Source: Adineta steineri (lineage: Eukaryota; Rotifera; Eurotatoria; Adinetida; Adinetidae). Taken from it: 64,000 bases of DNA. The notes beneath the pieces are model-generated. The model did not search any database. It saw only the letters and a list, made by a program, of their open reading frames with translations, and had not been told where the DNA came from. Shown in pieces: positions 1-10,777 of the stretch. The stretch covers positions 143,789-207,788 of the forward strand of contig CAJNOI010000082.1 of NCBI GenBank assembly GCA_905250115.1, written 5' to 3'. The position numbers and the translations under genes were made by a program. Position 1 is the first letter of the stretch, and every line of letters starts with the position of its first letter.

Positions 1-724
1 ATTCTGAAAAATATTGCTTATCCAATACATGTTCAATTATAATAGTTTTCAATGTATCAATAATCTGGCTAGTTATTCCAGTCAAGAGATTCATCATAAT
101 AATTTGATCGAGAGTAACATCAGTCAATGTTGCGGCGAGTATTTCTGAAGATGAAATTAATTTATTTTTATCCATAATAATTTCTTTATCTGTATTCCAA
201 AGCACACAAGGTGAATCAATTTGAGGTAAAACCAGTTTTTGTCAAATTTCGATTTCATCCAATTGTGTCATTGGATGAAATACAGTCGTTTTCTTTGTGT
301 CTACATATTCATATGATTACTCAATATAACAATACAAACTGTCGATGCTCTCTATAAACTATCAAATTACTCAAATATCTTCACTATCAATAATAGATCA
401 CTGCTTGTATGACGTACCTTGGTCTGACATTAATGTAGCTTCATATAGGATAGTATTATTGTCTTCTTCTTTCACATGAATGACCACTGGAAGAGATCCA
501 TGCATTTAATACAGATCTCCTATAGTCTCATCATGAATAGATCGTCCAATTTCATCATAGAAATGATACTGATGATTAAATGATATTAATTCTAGATTAT
601 AATTATTAACAAGATATTTCATAAGAGAACTTAAAGTGCAATTAGACGTAGTTGAATAGTCGAATTGTTGCTCTCCTAGATGAAATTGAGTCAAAATAAA
701 TTTAATCTTTTCAATAATAAACAA
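1..724 (-). pseudogene. broken unidentified gene, 3' part off the window edge
   Basis: Two stretches of coding-like sequence lie in series on the minus strand. The first (724 to about 421) reads through a stop codon at 506-508 and continues as a plausible peptide to a good splice donor (AAG followed by GTACGT). The second, from about 287 to the window edge, stays open for some 90 codons apart from one TGA at 242-244. I do not recognise the protein; it has no visible membrane segment or known motif. Two stops in otherwise clean reading suggest a decayed host gene, though unrecognised introns could explain one of them. Confidence 0.3.
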
Positions 725-1005
725 ATCTGTTGATAACGAAGATGATAATTGATTATTGTTATTAATAAAATCGAATAATATTTTATCAGAATCGACAATA
801 GTAAAAATAGCAGAAAATATTTAGTTTGTCCTTGAGACTTTTTTGTCAAGTTCGTAAAAATCTCAACAATGTATACCACTTGAAGTTCAAATCTCACGCA
901 CAAATTTCAAGGGAATGAATTGAAATCTCCAGTAAAATAGAAAACTTTATCAGTACAATCTTATGTTTATTTGATTTCTTTTTGTTCAACGAAAATATTT
1001 TTTCA
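725..1005. other. no gene seen
   Basis: AT-rich spacer. Short open frames here have no coding character and overlap each other on both strands. Confidence 0.4.
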
Positions 1006-1064
1006 GGGTGTGGGTGTGGGTGGATGAGGAGAGATTGTTCATATACACACCCACACCCACACCC
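1006..1064. repeat. telomere-like foldback
   Basis: The left arm is built on GGGTGTGGGTGTGGG and the right arm on its complement, with about 29 nt between them. It can fold into a hairpin, and the G-rich strand has three GGG runs. Confidence 0.7.
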
Positions 1065-1477
1065 AAAAACAAACATTAATATTGAATAACTAACATATAA
1101 ATAGGACAGAGCAAGTTGAGTGAATAGAAAGAGAGAGGATTAAAGAATGATACAATTGTTTTTTGTGATAAGTGAAAGAAATAGATTTTGACATGCGGCT
1201 GCTTTTATCTTTTATATGATGGAATTTGATATATCTGATTTTTGTTGTTGCATTCTTGTTTGATTATATAAAGATGTGTTTGTTTTTGTGTAGTTTATTA
1301 TATGAAAATAAAAAAATATATATGAGTCACTGCACATAAGCCACAACCTAAGTTGCTCAATTTTTGATATGTTATAGAGGAAGGTACTTGATGAATTTTG
1401 ACGCAAGCCGATTTGAAAAATATTGATTCCTTCGGATTCTATAAAGGTTTTACGAAAATCCATAAAACTGCAAAAAT

Positions 1478-2045
1478 TAAGGATTCGGGGTACAAATCGA
1501 TCGAGATTTCAAGAACGGCCAGGCCGATTGCGCTGAAATTTTGTACAAATATGTACCTTAGTAAGTTACATCTCATGTTAAAAATTTTGGCTCGAAATCT
1601 TAAGTCGTTGGGTTTCTAGAGACCCATCACTGTTTGAAAAACCAGTCGATTTTCTCCCATGCTACAGGTCCGTTTTGGGCCGGGGTTTCGCCGTTGGATA
1701 GTACATGGCCTAGGCTACAACCCATAAAAAAAATCAACTTGGGATCTCTAGAAACAGCTGAGAACGGAGGTCATCTTTCGGAGGGTTTTTGGCATAGTTC
1801 TTACTGGTATTTGATTTCGGCGATCAATTTTAATTTTTCTTTTATTGAAACCTACCTAACTTTTCATGGAGAACACGATAGTAATACTCATTTCTCTTGA
1901 TCAAAATACTTTTTTTCTCAACCCCCCCTCCCCCCTCTTAAATTGAACGTTAATTGAACATCACTTATAAAATAGTGTATTTTCTTCGAAAATTGTTTAT
2001 TAAAGTATAATAATAAAAATAAATCTAAAAATAATAATAAGACAA
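1478..2045 (+). repeat. solo copy of the composite-element arm
   Basis: From the words GGGGTACAAATCGATCGA onward this stretch is clearly homologous to 12296-12905 and, inverted, to 16280-17020. Shared landmarks in order are a GGCCTAGGCTACAACCCAT block, a CTTTCGGAGGGTTTTT block, an AACACGATAGTAATACTCAT block, a C-rich run and a TTATAAAATAGTGTATTTT block near the end. No zinc-finger or RT sequence follows, so this is an arm on its own. The open frames inside (1398-1619, 1634-1900) are not repeated as proteins in the other copies and are not treated as genes. Confidence 0.75.
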
Positions 2046-2170
2046 ATCATAATTTTACCTTTTTTTCCCACAATAATATTATAAGTCACTGTTATTTCAT
2101 CAGTCTTTCATCAATAGAAAGGAATAAAATAGTCATAAAAAAATTTCTGTTAAAAGTAAGTTTAATTAGT

Positions 2171-3164
2171 ATGGCAATACATCGTCAAAAAAAGAAATTT
2201 GTACTACCAACAAAAGAAGAAAGAGCTCAAGCGCTTGGTGAAATAGATAATGTAAGTCTTATTAAATTAAATAAAAACAAAAAAGAAAATTGATTTTATT
2301 TTTTCTAGTCAGATAAAGACATTCGACGTGCTCTGACAATCGCCATTGATGAATGTTTTCCATCAATTCCAATACTAAACGAAGACGAGTGTTTAAGTGA
2401 ACATTATGACGCCGGACAAACAGTAAAACAATTTGAAAGATCACGAAAAAGTCAACTATCTATTACGTTAGTAGATTCATTTATATATTAGATAAAAAAA
2501 AGATTTCAATTTAATATAGATGTAGCATAATTTATATTCAACCATTTGGAGATTTTAATGATTATATGCGATTTTTCTCATATATTTTTTTCTGGGTGTC
2601 AAACTGAAATCCTACCATCAGTTGAATTTGATTCTAAAATAAAACAGCGTATTAATCAATATACAAAACAATCACAATATTTCGTATCGAATATAATGAA
2701 TCAATTGAAAAAAATGCAACGAAAACGACATAAACGTGAGGAATTATTTTCTACCGGTGTAACTGTGGTTGATATTTATCCAAATCCACAATGGAATTTT
2801 GTTTATGGTAAAGCATCAATCAATGAAGGAATTGCAATTTATTCAATTGCACGATTCGATCCATTATTTCCTCATACATCAATAGAATCATATTCAAATG
2901 AAGAACAAGTACTGATTCTTAGACGAGCTGTTAGTACTTATGTCCATGAAGTAATGCATCTATTATTTATGTTTAATGAATGGAACTAATTGTGAAAATG
3001 AAATGGATGAACAATTATTATATCTTTGTCCAATATGTTTAAAAAACTTTATATTTTATTTGGAAAACAAAATTTTAATATTTTATATATGTATCAAAAT
3101 CTATTAGAATTATCGAGAAAAATTGGATTTCACCAAGAAATTATTTGGTATGAAAATCGATTGA
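2171..3164 (+). pseudogene. archaemetzincin (AMZ-type zinc metalloprotease) pseudogene
   Basis: The order of landmarks matches animal archaemetzincins (AMZ1/AMZ2): an IYIQPFGDF block at about 2530, TGVTVVDIYPNPQWNFVYG at about 2753-2810, an ASINEGIAIYSIARF block, the zinc helix start VHEVMHLL at about 2943, and the cysteine block LCPICLKKL near 3030-3050. Exon 1 begins at ATG 2171 and has a clean intron (about 2250-2309). It is broken. Frame changes are needed in the T-run near 2585-2593, after 2978 and again inside the CPICLK block. The part of the family motif HExxHxxGxxHC after HEVMH is missing (about 11 residues, with the third zinc-binding His). HExxH itself remains. A GC-rich transposon sits at its 3' end. 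Confidence 0.8.
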
Positions 3165-3174
3165 GATTCATAAC

Positions 3175-3615
3175 AGAGATGCCCATCGCGGTTGAGTATC
3201 TGCCGCTGCCGCGCCGCGCCGATATTGTAAAAAAGCTAACGCGCCGCTGCCGCGCCGCGACTACAATAAAAAGAAGTGTGCCGCGCCGCTGCCGCACCGC
3301 GTCCTTATAAAAAGTTGCCGCTACCGCGACGCTGCCGCGATGGGACTTTTAAAAATCTTCGGATTTTCAAGGCTGATAGTGGTTTAAACGAGTGCTGTTG
3401 CTGCTAATCGATGAGACTCGTCTAGTTTTACATTGCGGAATACGTCAATGTCGAGATTATGTGTAAATTTCGTAATTTTTAAAATTGTTTCCTGAAAAAG
3501 CTGCCGCTGCCGCGACAGTATGATAAAATTTGCTGCCGCGCTGCGAACGCCACGGCGGTAGCGGCGCGGCAGCGGTGGCGGCAGCGGCAGCGGCAGCGCC
3601 GCCATGAACATCTCT
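3175..3615. mobile_element. GC-rich non-autonomous DNA transposon (MITE-like)
   Basis: The 441-bp insert is flanked by a perfect 10-bp direct repeat GATTCATAAC (3165-3174 and 3616-3625), as expected of a target-site duplication. Its ends are inverted (AGAGATGCCCATCGCGG against AGAGATGTTCATGGCGG on the other strand). Inside are imperfect repeats of CCGCTG/CCGCGC, very unlike the AT-rich surroundings, and no coding capacity. A 9-11 bp duplication is typical of Mutator-like elements, so a MULE-derived MITE is the best guess. It sits at the end of the archaemetzincin pseudogene. Confidence 0.75.
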
Positions 3616-3677
3616 GATTCATAACATAAATTTAATTGTGATTCAACAATTTCATCATAACCATAAGAAGTTGATTA

Positions 3678-3795
3678 GGGATGGGTGTGGGCATGAGAGT
3701 ACATGTGTGGGGTAAAGTGTGGGTATATTAGAACTAACATACACGCACACCCACCTCTTCTAATAATGCAGGGCGTGGGAGTGGGCGTGGCTTGG
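3678..3795. repeat. telomere-like foldback, degenerate
   Basis: Several GGGTGTGGG-like words (GATGGGTGTGGGCATG, TGTGGGGTAAAGTGTGGG) are followed by the complementary CACGCACACCCACC and then by a second G-rich block GGGCGTGGGAGTGGGCGTGG. Confidence 0.6.
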
Positions 3796-4522
3796 TGCGA
3801 GACTGGATCTCGCTATTATCATGATCACCCACAACCAAAATTTAATTTTTATAGAAAAACCAAATAAAATGCTTTTCAAATTGAGAAAAACATTTAAATT
3901 AATAAAAAAAACTTTTAAACAGAAATTTTATTAGATTCATTTTTGTGATTTTATGACTTCTAGAGAGAAAGAGAAGGAAGAAGGAAAAAGATAAACCAAT
4001 AAGAATGAAATCTGTATTAGTTAACAAAATAATTTACCAAATTTAATTATAAATAATAAAATGGTGAAGAAAAATTGAATGATTTTTCTATTTTATTGAT
4101 AAAAGAAAATAATGAAATTAAATGAATAAATATTCAATTGAAGTTCTATATTTAACAATAGAAAACAATTCAAATGATTTTGTAAAAATATCTTATTTCA
4201 CTTTACAATTTATCTTATTCTCACAAGTAACAATATTTTCGAGTCAAACTTTTTAATATCATCAGTTTAATATTCAACAAGCAAACGTACACATATCTCA
4301 AGAATTAGTTATTTTGTTTTATTAACTGAACTTTTGTTCTTTACTCAATAATTGTCAACTCATTGAAAAACAACACATATTCATCCTAGAATTTTGAAGG
4401 TGAACAAATTATCAATATAAAAATAAATGTGAATCAGTTCATTGACAGATTTCGATTATTGCTTCTATTAGTAAAACATTCGAACTTGATATTATCATTG
4501 ATAATTCAATTTATGAACTAAA
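3796..4522. other. no gene seen
   Basis: Very AT-rich spacer with no open frame of coding character, no RNA gene and no repeat that I could match elsewhere in the window. Confidence 0.4.
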
Positions 4523-4576
4523 GGGTGTGGGTGCGATCTCTAACTGATGTCCACACCCAAACCCACACCCACACCC
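4523..4576. repeat. telomere-like foldback
   Basis: GGGTGTGGGTGCG faces CCACACCCAAACCCACACCC across a loop of roughly 20 nt; the C-rich arm is longer than the G-rich one. Confidence 0.65.
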
Positions 4577-4720
4577 TAGGTGCCATCCATTGTTATTCAT
4601 CATAAGTTTTCAGCACCTATGAAGTGTGAAATTCTCGAGGGTCGGAAGTTTTGTCCACTACAATAGTTTTGAAATAAATATATGAAAAATGTTTTTTGTT
4701 TTGTTTCATATTAACGTTAA

Positions 4721-4827
4721 CTTGAGAATGTGGGTGTTTCTTTATCGCCTTACATTTACACCCGCATCCATACCCACACCCACACCCACCTACACACACA
4801 CACCACCCACACCCACACCACCCACCT
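4721..4827. repeat. telomere-like tract, mostly C-rich
   Basis: A short G-rich arm (ATGTGGGTG) is followed by about 75 nt of CCCACACC/CACACA repeats. The PTPT- and HTHT-rich open frames across it come from the repeat and are not genes. Confidence 0.6.
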
Positions 4828-5227
4828 CCTCTCTTTACAAATCTTCGAATTTCAACAAAAGAAATTTATTCAAATTATTTCTTTTTCTTGTTTAGATCAA
4901 AATCGTTTGATTTCGTTTTGTTTTTTATTTGAGGAAGAAGAAAAAAAGAAAATCAATATTTTCAAATAAAATCTTAAAAGATTTCATTTTTCAATTTACT
5001 TCCATTGAGAAATTTCATTTTTTTTATTTTTTTTTCAAAAATCAATTTTTTCTTTGAAATTAATCGACAAATTTTCGCAAAAAGATTTTCTCAAATTCAA
5101 ATTATTTTTATTTTTCCACCAAAATTTTTATTTTTTTCACAAAAAAAACGTTCTTTTTTTCAAATTTCTTCTTTTTCTTTTTCTGGTCACTTTCTCAAAA
5201 TTCATTTGATGAAAACAAAAAAATCTT

Positions 5228-6141
5228 TTAATCAGCCGATTTTTCATATTTTAATATTCGATTATTATAATAATCAGCAACGTAAAGATTCTCTTTATCA
5301 TCAAATGACAAACCAATGGGATAATTCAATTGATTTAATTCTTTTCCTTCTCCATTTCCACCAACAACAATTTCACCTTCTGCGTTTCCTTCACACCAAC
5401 GCATCACTCGATCATTTCCACTATCTGCCACATAAATTTTACCCAAATGATCAACAATTACTCCTGCAGGTTGAGACAATTGTTTGAGACTATTTCCTTG
5501 ACCATTTCCACCAGCAACAACAGTTCCTTCTTTTGCATCTTTTCTCCATTTCATCACACGATGATTGTGTTTATCTGATATATAAAGAGAATCATCTTTA
5601 TCAACAAAGATAAAAGTAGGTTCATTGAGTTGATTGCGACGATTTCCATTTCCATTTCCACCTGCAACAATTGTTCCTCTTTCATCTCCTTCTTTCCATC
5701 GTCTCACTTCATCCTTCTCTCGATCAGAAACATAAATCAATCCATTTTTATCCATCGACAGACCCCAACAATCGATATCAGAAATGAGAATTTGTTGTTT
5801 TGTTTTATTTTGACGAAAACATCGGATTAATCGTCTATTCCCACAATCAGAAATGATCAGAGAATTATTTTGTTTATCAAAAAGAACATCCATTGGATGA
5901 GATAACTGATCATTTCCGTTTCCTCTTCCATTTTTCCCAGCAATAATTTGTCCTTCGTCCGAATGGCATTTCCATTCAACAATACGGTGATTCGCACAAT
6001 CAGCAATGAAAATATTGTTGGAATGATCGATAAAGATCCCATAAGGATAATCAAGTTGATTTAATCGATTTCCTCTTCCACTTCCTCCTGCACAGATAAT
6101 TCCATTTTCTTTCCATTTGTTAAATTTCGTCTTGTTTTGTT
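5228..6141 (-). CDS. NHL-repeat beta-propeller (3' exon; possibly the C-terminus of the upstream kinase gene)
   Basis: Six NHL blades are visible in series, each built on GGNGxGNxxNQL, then PxGIxVD, then IYVADxxNxRVxRW; blade 3 has lost its GGNG part. Six is the usual number for a closed NHL propeller, a protein- or RNA-binding module. The frame opens further upstream to 6253, but those residues are encoded by a telomere-like tract and are rejected. A good acceptor (TTTTTTAG) precedes 6141, so this is probably a 3' exon and not a complete gene. It enters in phase 1, matching the small exon at 6898-6949. The last blade ends nine codons before the stop at 5228. On its own it would be an N-terminally truncated NHL protein. 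Confidence 0.7.
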
Positions 6142-6166
6142 CTAAAAAAGTGAGAAAAAGATGAAT

Positions 6167-6267
6167 TTGGGTGTGGGTGAGGGTGTGGATGTGGGTGGGT
6201 GTATATGGGTGTGGGTATGAGTGTTTCTCAAGACACAACATCCACACCCACACTCACACCCTCAAGA
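6167..6267. repeat. telomere-like foldback upstream of the NHL exon
   Basis: The long G-rich arm has about eight GGGTG/GTGGG words over 6167-6232. A C-rich arm ends with CACACCCTCAAG. If the kinase-NHL splice model holds, this tract lies inside the intron about 25 nt from its 3' end. Confidence 0.7.
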
Positions 6268-6400
6268 CTAGGTTGTGTTTACGAAGTTATCGAACAGCAA
6301 CCGTTAACATTTAGTGAACAACAGGATGTAGCGAGTTAAACATAGGCCTGTGACAGCTTGTGATCGCTCAAAAGAGTGGAGCCTATTTACCCAGTCATCA

Positions 6401-6468
6401 GGTGCGGGTGTAGATGAATTGTACCTTTTGATATACATTCATCTACCCACACCTACACCAACACCCTC
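6401..6468. repeat. telomere-like foldback
   Basis: GGTGCGGGTGTAGATGAAT pairs with ATTCATCTACCCACACCTAC across a loop of about 16 nt. Confidence 0.65.
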
Positions 6469-6897
6469 ATACGTAATGACTATGTGAGTCTCGCTAACGA
6501 CTGTAGTGATTAAGAACTGTTCAAGATTTTGTTATAAACATAATTACTAAATTGGCTCTTGAGTAACCTTATGGATCCTAGGATCCAAAAGTACCAATCA
6601 GAATCCGATTTTTCTTTTGGTCTAGAGTTGCTAGGTCCTCGTTATAGAGTTATTCAATGATCCATTACTGACGTGGCTAACTATGCTATTGTATCGACAT
6701 AGTGTTCATTCAGGTGAGTGTCTCAAGTTTTTCTCTACACTTCCCTAGCTTCTGTAATTTCCTGAATATGTGACACTGCTGGACAATAGTTTTTGGTTTG
6801 CTAAGAGTATAGTAGTCTGGCGTCAGAGTAATTCTCTACCATTTGCTCTATTTGCATCCTCACACCTACACTTCGCAAAGAAAATTTCGAGTCTTAC

Positions 6898-6949
6898 CTG
6901 TTGTACGTGGGCGTATTATAATTTTGGGTTTGACACAAGCAGCATCAGT
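6898..6949 (-). other. candidate small exon linking kinase and NHL parts
   Basis: A 52-nt stretch has an acceptor (ATTTCTAG) on one side and a donor (CAG followed by GTAAGA) on the other. Entered in phase 0, as the kinase exon would leave it, it is open for 17 codons and exits in phase 1, which the NHL exon needs. It has no domain of its own. Transcript data would be needed to call it real. Confidence 0.4.
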
Positions 6950-7150
6950 CTAGAAATAGATGAGGATGAGGTAGATATCTAAAAGTTCATTTTGATATGT
7001 AAAGAGTCTTTTTGTTTAAAAGCTGTTATGAATCTTATTGATCTGGTTCAGAGTATATCGATAGCTCAATTCTATGAAGCGCCTGACTTTCTAAACATCG
7101 AGACCGCTCCTGTGAAAACACAGTAAAAAACCATAAGTATGATTACCTAC

Positions 7151-8599
7151 CGTTGGTTTATTATTTATATCTAGTTCCATGGTGATCTCTTTTATTGAAT
7201 TAAGAAGCTCTTGACAGGTTGGCCGCTTTTGTTGTTCATGTGCCCAAGCTTTTGCAATCAGCTTCGCGAACGAACCGGGAACGTTTGAAGGAATATCCAT
7301 CCGTTGTCCCTGTAGAACACATACAGAGATCATAGATACATCAGTATCTGTGTATGGTTCACATCCTGTTGCTAGTTCCCATAGTACAACGCCCATAGCA
7401 TATACGTCACTAGCCTCTGTATGTTTTCCACCTAATTTAAATAATTCAGGAGCTTTCCAATGCAAACTACCAACTGGCGGCACATAGGACGATTGACATA
7501 ATGTTTCGTGACGTATTTTGGCAAGACCAAAGTCAGCAATTTTAACAAGAAAGTCTTTTCCATGTTCTGTCATAAGGATGTTCAATGATTTGATATCACG
7601 ATGGATAATGGATTTTGGAAGTTTGTGTAAATAATTGACGCCTTTGACCATTTGAGTAGCAATTGAGCATCGATCAGACCATGAGAATTGTAATGTCTGC
7701 TGTCTTAAAACATCATAAAGCGAACCAAGAGACATATATTCAACGATGAGTGCATATTTATCTGGCTCCATACAAGCACCAAATATATTAAGAACATGAT
7801 CATAGCGAATTCGGTACATCACTGAAATTTCGTTCATGAGCTCTTCTTTAACTCTTTCATCTATATATTGAATTCGAATGACTTTGATAGCTACGTCATG
7901 ATCTTGAGGCAACCATTTTCCACGATATACATCAGCAAATGCACCCCGTCCGATACGTTTTTCTTGCACTAAATCGTAATATGGAATATCTAAAAAAGCA
8001 TGATCTTCTTCAGCAATTTTCTTTGCTTTCAGAGATTCACTTCTTTTCAAAATATCTTGTTCGAGTCTATGTTTAAACGAATTAAATCGCTGGTTGAGAG
8101 TTTGCTCGAATCTCTCAAAGCATTGAAGTTGTTCATCTTGTCTTTGTGCCATCAACTTTGCAACTTCATCAAGTTTACTTTTGATAACATCTAGATCCGT
8201 TACTTGGTCGCTTACATCCAGTTTATGATCAAAAATTTGCTTCAAATTAATTCCTAAATTAAGATCAACGGCACATTGAGTAAGTCGAAGGTTTAATTCT
8301 TCAAATTCTTCTTTATAGTTTTGTTTGTGGAAGATCTTCGAAAACCATGATATTTCGTCATTGAATTGAGTAATAAATTCACAACAATCTTCAATGCAAT
8401 GGCGATAGTTATTCAGTGACTTTCGAAGCTCACTTCGTTGTAGATCTTTACCAGTCATTGCTTTCAAGGCTGATGTGATTGTATCAATCCTTTGGTTTAA
8501 TCGCTTGCATTGTTGCTGATTAGCTTTGACGTCTTTTACAATTTCGTGAATAGTTTCTGCCGTTTTATAGACAGCCTTCAGAATAGCTACTGGATCCAT
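7151..8599 (-). CDS. protein kinase with MLKL-like N-terminal helical domain
   Basis: The start is ATG 8599 (MDPVAIL); the codon further upstream is a TTG. Residues 1-120 form a helical region resembling the HeLo-type four-helix bundle of MLKL (KRLNQRID and the helices around it), followed by a coiled-coil brace to about 200. The kinase domain (about 215-475, numbering within three residues) has a glycine loop GRGAFADVYRG, VAIK, HRDIKSLN, ADFGLAK and APE. All catalytic residues are present, so unlike vertebrate MLKL it should be an active kinase, closest in style to TKL kinases. After NNKPT there is a good donor (ACG, then GTAGGT); the open frame beyond it to 7091 is probably intron. The gene may continue to the NHL exon. 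MLKL-like proteins act at membranes in cell death; that role here is inference. Confidence 0.8.
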
Positions 8600-8837
8600 G
8601 TATCTCAAGATGAACGCTTTTTAATCTACAAAAACTGAATTATTGGACTTATATTAGAAATAATAGCAAAACAGAGTGTCTCTCGAAATCAATTCCATTT
8701 TCTACAGTTAATTTCAAGATGAATGTCGTGTTTGAATGTGATTGCATGTTAAAAAGCATATTCAAACTAAATAGCGCACTGTCCTATATTTAAGATAACG
8801 CCTATAAAGGATGCCATATCTATCATTCACATTAGAT

Positions 8838-8898
8838 CTTGAGGGTGTGGGTGTAGATGAGTGAAAGTCTTTGCTCTCTATCTACACTCACACCCTTA
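8838..8898. repeat. telomere-like foldback
   Basis: A compact, near-complete example. CTTGAGGGTGTGGGTGTAGA faces TCTACACTCACACCCTTA with a loop of about 22 nt. It lies 240 bp upstream of the kinase start. Confidence 0.7.
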
Positions 8899-10680
8899 CG
8901 TAGATTTCTTCACAAGTCAAAGCTGTCTTCGGTATAACTACTAAAGATCAAGCGGGAAAAGTCTATTAGTTTCAACTCCATTAGAAATGTGTGCCAATAC
9001 TGGCTGGACATCCTTTTTCTGATTCACATTTCACTTTTCCTCTTCTTACGATTTTCTTTCGTTCCTCTTCTCGTGAAGGGAAGTAGTACATCGTCCTTAA
9101 TGTTATGTAATATGGTAATACTATCACGCATGCATTATTGGACTGATGTGACAGCTGCATTAGCGATGTTCTGTCAAGTGTCGTGACGCTGCCGACAGAC
9201 ATAATTAACTCACTCTTACGTAATGAATAGAATGCATGTTCTATTTCTTTTTCTATTCTATCTTGCGTGCGTATATAAAGCGAGTGTTTTATGTTGTAAA
9301 GACAGAATTGGAATAATGTAGTAGTATAGTGAGCATCGTATATACCGAGGATAGTGGTAACACTACTCTTCCAGTTTCTCTTTGTGACCACTAATAAAAT
9401 AAAGTCTGCAGCACGCATCGAATATTCTATCCTTATTCAACAACAATATATTTATTCATTTCAAAATTCGTTACAAAATGACTGCCTACACATATTTTGG
9501 ACCTGATGTCTTTGAAGAGTAACGTCATTATTCTATAAGAAGCTATTTTTCTAATTAAGTAAGTTATTCATCTGCCACAAAATAGTTTAAAATTGTCATC
9601 TCTGATTTTATATTGAAGTTTATATAACTGATCAGAGTAACGTCATTTGATAAATGATAGAAGTTGCAAAGATGAAATCAAGAATCATTTAGAAAAATAC
9701 ATTGTTTGTGAGTTTCTAATCAATTTGCAATTCCTTTGTCAACATATCAATGAGAAAACGCTTTGAATTCCAACCGGTATTAGATTTTATTCTATTTCTA
9801 TTTATGACAGATAATACTCACCAAGTATTTGATTATTTGAATTAATATTGCGAACGAAACGTTATTTGAAACAGCTCTCTCCTCTTTCTTTCCAACTATA
9901 AATGAAACGATGTGATATAGGTTTTTTTTCTATGAATATGATTCCTCAATGTAACATCGGATTGGTTGAAACGAGAAAAAAAAATAAGATTTTTCTTCGA
10001 CAGCATTGTATCAGAGAAAAATTAGGCAGTAGTTGCATACTACTTTCTCCGCAAAGCAGCTGCACTATGGAAACCAACATTTTATATTTTTCTACATACT
10101 CTTCAAAAATAATATGATATAATGTAAGCGGCGATCGACGCTGATGAAAACTTCTATTTATTAGAGAACGCATAATGTGTTGTAGAACGTGAAACAAATG
10201 AAATACTCTTTTTTCATTACCTTTCTTCTATTCATTCTCATCTTTAACAAAAAGAAAAATTTCCTTATTTAAAGAAAAAATAAAAAAGTGTTTGTTTCTT
10301 TCTTGCTACAATTTGTTTTTGCCGTTCTTTCACTCCAGTATGGGGTAAAAAGATGAAACTAATTTTGCCTTTACAATGAGAGTACTGAAAAGCGTTTTGA
10401 AAGAAAAAAAACTGGGATTGGCTTAGAAAAAGACGGTTCTAAACATACCGTATCGACAAACAAATGGCTATTCTGTTTCCCTACTTGTTCTTTGATCACT
10501 TAGATCTGTGAGAAACATTTTCTAAGAGACTAATCAATCAAATATAGAATTGTTTTTCCAAATAATTGATTGTTTGATGTAATTCTAATGAATTTTTTAA
10601 CAAATCAGTGTGATAACTTCTATTAGAAATCGAAATGTATTATCACACTTGATAATTTGTCATTTATTACATTGAAAGAA
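8899..10680. other. no gene seen
   Basis: The longest open frame (8981-9418, minus) has no coding character or recognisable motif. No RNA gene found. Confidence 0.4.
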
Positions 10681-10736
10681 GGGTCAGCGTGGGTGAGTGA
10701 GAATCGTTACTCTTTATCTATACCCATATCCTCAAG
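10681..10736. repeat. telomere-like foldback, diverged
   Basis: GTGGGTGAGTGAGAATC faces ATCTATACCCATATCCTCAAGA. The terminal CTCAAGA agrees with better-preserved members of the family. Confidence 0.5.
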
Positions 10737-10777
10737 ATGGTCCCCACAATCTTTTGGAGATTGTATGTTGATAGTGC

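Noticed and set aside
1398-1900. Two open frames in the solo arm
   Set aside because: Not preserved in the homologous arms at 12.3 and 16.3 kb.
4689-4969. PTPT- and HTHT-rich open frames
   Set aside because: Products of the CCCACA repeat, not proteins.
6142-6253. N-terminal extension of the NHL frame
   Set aside because: It is translated telomere-like repeat (HPYTPTHIHTLTHT) and lies before a good splice acceptor.
8981-9418. 145-codon open frame on the minus strand
   Set aside because: No motif, no splice context and no coding-like composition; an ORF of this size is expected by chance here.
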